Positions 6,805 through 8,525 of a DNA stretch of 8,525 nucleotides are shown piece by piece. A program made the position numbers and the translations under genes. The notes below the pieces were generated by a model that saw only the letters and a list, made by a program, of their open reading frames with translations, made no database searches and had not been told where the DNA came from. The stretch comes from Thermoanaerobaculia bacterium. Lineage in GTDB: Bacteria; Acidobacteriota; Thermoanaerobaculia; Gp7-AA8. The DNA is taken from positions 1 to 8,525 of the forward strand of contig JADGOA010000150.1 in assembly GCA_017883215.1 (NCBI GenBank), given 5' to 3'. Positions within the stretch are counted from its first letter, which is position 1, and each line of letters opens with the position of its first letter.

Positions 6805-6872
6805 TGTGGCACCGACACTCCTGTCTGTGCCCGGCGCTTTGGGATTGCGCAGACAAGAGTGTCTGTGCCACA
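6805..6872. repeat. REPIN-like palindrome, GTGGCACAGACA family, copy 1
   Basis: The arms are 6805-6830 and 6847-6872, 26 nt each, complementary with 3 mismatches across a 16-nt loop. Each arm can also fold alone (GCACCGAC with GTCTGTGC, one mismatch). The same arms recur at 8286-8355 with an unrelated loop. It fills most of the 98-nt gap between two convergent genes (helicase and cyclase), where it may also stop transcription from both sides. No U-tract is present. Confidence 0.85.
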
Positions 6873-6883
6873 CGAGAACTCCC

Positions 6884-8047
6884 TCAGCCCTGCTCGGCTT
6901 TTCGCGTGTCGTACATGGCCGTGTCCGCCAGGCGGATGGCTTCGTCGAGCGAGCGCTGCGCGCCGAATTCTGACGCGCCCCAGGAGACGCGGAATCGAAG
7001 CTCCGGGTACTCCTCGGACACGTGCGCCAGGATGCCGTCCTCCAGCGGTGCCAGACGGTCGGCGACGAGCGCCATCGTCGAGTTGGGAAGGATGGCCACG
7101 AACTCGTCGCCACCCCAGCGAAACAACAGATCGTCCGCGCGGATCAGCTGCCGCACGGCGTTGGCAGACGAGCGGATGACGACGTCACCGGCCGCATGTC
7201 CGATCTCGTCGTTGATCGTCTTCAGACCGTCGATGTCGATCATGACCACCACGCCGCTGAGAATACCGGCGGTGGCGACATCGTCGCCGCGTTGCATCGA
7301 GTAAAAGGCGTGGCGGCTCAGTGCCTCGGTCAGCGGATCGGTGTGGAGCTTCACCTCGAGACGACTCCTGGCGTCGTTGAGCCGCTCCAGCGCCTTGTTC
7401 AACTCGCGATGCGTTTCCTCCGCCGTCACCACGATCATGCCGAACCCGAGCGAAACGCTGACCAACAAATCGGCAATCGACGAATACCCGAGGAGGCCCA
7501 GCTTCGCAACCCGTTCGTGGTACGCGAACAGCGGCGCGTAGGCGAGGAACAACAGAGCCTGGAAAAGCAGCGACAGGCGCATCGTCCACCAGCCCACGCC
7601 GCGCTGCGCACGCTCGGCCGGCGAAAGCGCTCGATAGGCGGCGCCCAAACCGGCGGCGACGACCAACGACTGCACGACGAAGAGATCGTCGAACGACGGC
7701 GCGAAGTGCGTCATCGTCGCCGCAACGACAATCGCCAGCGGCAAGGCGTACAGGCCGTATTTCAGGTCCGGCCTGATGCCGGTGGCCAGCTCCCGGCACC
7801 CCGCCCAGAGCAACAGCAGGTAAGTCCACTCCAGGACGAGGTAGATCGACCAGGTGGCCGGCCGGTTCGTGTACGTGGACGCCCAGACCGCGAAGAGAGC
7901 GAGGAACAACGCCAGGAAACCGAGCGCCCAGCGCTTCGCGTAAGGGCACACGAACACCCGGCCGAGCTGCGCGAGCATGAGCCCGAGCAGCAGCGTTCCG
8001 ATGGCCTGCACGGTGACGGCCATCGGTGATAGATCGAGTTCACCCAT
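6884..8047 (-). CDS. Membrane-bound diguanylate cyclase (7-TM plus GGDEF)
   Basis: This 387-residue protein should make cyclic di-GMP from two GTP at the inner face of the membrane. Seven hydrophobic segments (about 10-30, 40-57, 64-84, 94-112, 118-140, 150-173, 184-207) form an uncharacterised sensor region. A charged helix or coiled coil (209-235, 'ETHRELNKALERLNDARSRL') links it to the GGDEF domain (about 236-387). The active-site signature is 'RWGGDEF' (GGDEF at 312-316). Metal and substrate residues are kept in 'DIDGLKTINDEIGHAAGD' (271-288). The inhibitory I-site RxxD is present as RADD (303-306), five residues before GGDEF, so product feedback is expected. No EAL or HD-GYP domain follows. 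Start ATG 8047 is favoured; Met9 (8023) is possible. Neither has a Shine-Dalgarno site. It is transcribed alone and convergently with the helicase. Confidence 0.93.
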   Translation of the reverse strand: MGELDLSPMAVTVQAIGTLLLGLMLAQLGRVFVCPYAKRWALGFLALFLALFAVWASTYTNRPATWSIYLVLEWTYLLLLWAGCRELATGIRPDLKYGLYALPLAIVVAATMTHFAPSFDDLFVVQSLVVAAGLGAAYRALSPAERAQRGVGWWTMRLSLLFQALLFLAYAPLFAYHERVAKLGLLGYSSIADLLVSVSLGFGMIVVTAEETHRELNKALERLNDARSRLEVKLHTDPLTEALSRHAFYSMQRGDDVATAGILSGVVVMIDIDGLKTINDEIGHAAGDVVIRSSANAVRQLIRADDLLFRWGGDEFVAILPNSTMALVADRLAPLEDGILAHVSEEYPELRFRVSWGASEFGAQRSLDEAIRLADTAMYDTRKAEQG

Positions 8048-8056
8048 CGCGGAATC

Positions 8057-8083
8057 GCGGTGTCAGACCCCTGGAAACACCGC
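8057..8083 (-). promoter_or_regulatory. Leader hairpin ahead of the diguanylate cyclase gene
   Basis: GCGGTGT (8057-8063) pairs perfectly with ACACCGC (8077-8083) across a 13-nt loop, 9 nt upstream of the start codon on the minus strand. It could cover the translation start or be a dyad operator. A 7-bp stem can occur by chance, and it does not match the c-di-GMP riboswitch consensus as I know it. Confidence 0.3.
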
Positions 8084-8204
8084 TTCTCGGCCCCATTCTG
8101 CCGTAACAAGCGTCAAGCTACGAGCCCACTACCTGTCTATCGCGCGTCAACGACTCTAACGGAGTCCGACCCGAATGCTCCGCGAAGGGCCGAGCGTGAG
8201 CGTC

Positions 8205-8260
8205 GGCGATCCTTCGCCGCACTCCCGCTGCGGCTTCGCCGGATCAGGATGACGGACAGG
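8205..8260 (+). repeat. Divergent dispersed repeat, copy D (GGATGACAG family)
   Basis: The order GGCGATCCTTCGC, a GC-rich middle with GCGGCTTCG, then GGATGACGGACAGG matches the layout of copy A at 1-73 but with many changes. An inverted GCGAAGG (8182-8188) with CCTTCGC (8211-8217) suggests a decayed inverted partner just to its left. Confidence 0.55.
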
Positions 8261-8285
8261 TGCGCCGATCTCGTAGCACAGACAC

Positions 8286-8355
8286 TGTGGCACAGACACT
8301 CTTGTCTGTGCCCCGCCAAATGCGAAGCCGCACAGACAGGAGTGTCTGTGCCACA
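8286..8355. repeat. REPIN-like palindrome, GTGGCACAGACA family, copy 2
   Basis: The arms 8286-8311 and 8330-8355 are 26 nt each and complementary with a single mismatch that can form a G-U pair. The 18-nt loop differs completely from that of copy 1 at 6805-6872. Each arm folds on its own, GCACAGAC (8290-8297) with GTCTGTGC (8304-8311). A partial extra unit, CACAGACACT at 8277-8286, precedes it. Confidence 0.88.
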
Positions 8356-8358
8356 ACG

Positions 8359-8453
8359 GCTTCTAATGACACGCGCCAAGCCTGTCATCCCGAGCTGCCG
8401 AAGCCGCGGAGCGGCGGAGGACAGCGAGGGATCCCCCGCACTTCCGGGGTGGC
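8359..8453 (-). repeat. Dispersed repeat, copy B, inverted relative to copy A
   Basis: This is the reverse complement of 1-95 with 94/95 identity. The match stops sharply at the 8358/8359 boundary, 3 nt from the palindrome at 8286-8355. Its other end runs directly into the oppositely oriented copy C. Confidence 0.88.
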
Positions 8454-8509
8454 GGGGGATTCCTCGCCGCGCTCCACCCCTCCGGGGTTCCGCCGGCTCG
8501 GAATGACAG
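8452..8509 (+). repeat. Dispersed repeat, copy C (GGAATGACAG variant)
   Basis: It starts GCGGGGGATTCCTCGC and ends CTCGGAATGACAG, the same order as copy A with a different middle. With copy B (8382-8440) it forms an inverted dimer around a short centre at about 8440-8452, so B and C together look like one palindromic element. Confidence 0.7.
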
Positions 8510-8525
8510 TGTCACTTCCGCTCCA

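Larger units (their letters stand above)
8048..8525. other. Gene-free repeat mosaic at the right end
   Basis: This 478-nt stretch contains no credible gene. From left to right it holds a small hairpin next to the cyclase start (8057-8083), about 120 nt without recognisable features (8084-8204) that should include the cyclase promoter, then four repeat units listed separately (8205-8260, 8286-8355, 8359-8453, 8452-8509) packed almost end to end. Open frames crossing it are translated repeats. Positions 8510-8525 show nothing. Confidence 0.7.

Noticed and set aside
6737..6973. Small frames across the helicase-cyclase gap
   Set aside because: They consist of translated palindrome plus gene overlap, without a ribosome binding site or conserved features.
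7022..8029. 335-residue plus-strand frame opposite the diguanylate cyclase
   Set aside because: It has Arg/Gln/Glu-rich shadow composition with no domain, lying exactly under intact cyclase motifs on the other strand.
8048..8160. c-di-GMP riboswitch ahead of the diguanylate cyclase
   Set aside because: The leader has a 7-bp hairpin but not the conserved core of c-di-GMP class I or II aptamers as I know them.
1..8453. Composite transposon or genomic island bounded by the inverted 95-nt repeats
   Set aside because: No transposase, integrase or target-site duplication is visible, the enclosed genes are ordinary chromosomal ones on both strands, and the same repeat family also occurs as extra divergent copies at 8205-8260 and 8452-8509.
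8060..8506. 148-residue plus-strand frame and matching minus-strand frames in the right-end gap
   Set aside because: They are translations of the palindromic repeats ('WHRHSCLC', 'AQTGVSVP'-type words that occur in several frames); the coding sense is not credible.

Overview
The window is a GC-rich stretch of what looks like a bacterial chromosome. The lipoprotein-type secretion signal, the gene set (a DUF2911 protein, a large multi-pass GT-C-like membrane protein, a lipoprotein nucleotidase, a DUF2784 protein, a DEAD-box helicase and a membrane diguanylate cyclase) and the very high load of intergenic hairpin repeats fit a Gram-negative soil or sediment lineage. Acidobacteriota is my best guess, but no marker gene in the window proves it. 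There is no phage, plasmid, integrase, transposase, CRISPR, tRNA or rRNA signal.

Layout: positions 1-306 hold dispersed repeats and a short leader. A DUF2911 gene (307-1149, +) follows and ends in a hairpin terminator plus an inverted octamer array (1198-1280). On the minus strand a probable two-gene operon reads from 5108 down to 1289: a UshA-like 5'-nucleotidase lipoprotein, then, 19 nt later, a 675-residue multi-pass membrane protein with a C-terminal soluble beta-rich domain. The gap of 124 nt at 5109-5232 is a divergent control region largely made of an inverted heptamer array. From it a second two-gene operon runs on the plus strand: a DUF2784 membrane protein (5233-5583), overlapped by 4 nt by a TTG-initiated DEAD-box RNA helicase (5580-6785). 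A convergent 98-nt gap filled by a palindrome separates the helicase from a 7-TM GGDEF diguanylate cyclase (6884-8047, -). The last 478 nt (8048-8525) are a mosaic of at least four repeat units.

The six proteins are ordinary and do not form an obvious shared pathway. The unusual content is the DNA between them, and at one place inside a gene. Every gap of about 100 nt or more is occupied by a different long inverted repeat. Two architectures recur. One is REPIN-like: paired inverted hairpins, one family carrying the GTAG foot typical of REP sequences. The other has a tandem array of a 7-8 bp word on one side of a short spacer and the inverted array on the other, seen at three loci with three unrelated words. 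One of these sits in frame inside the membrane-protein gene and adds a Pro/Gly-rich loop. A 95-nt repeat present at both ends of the window in opposite orientation, 94/95 identical, completes the picture.
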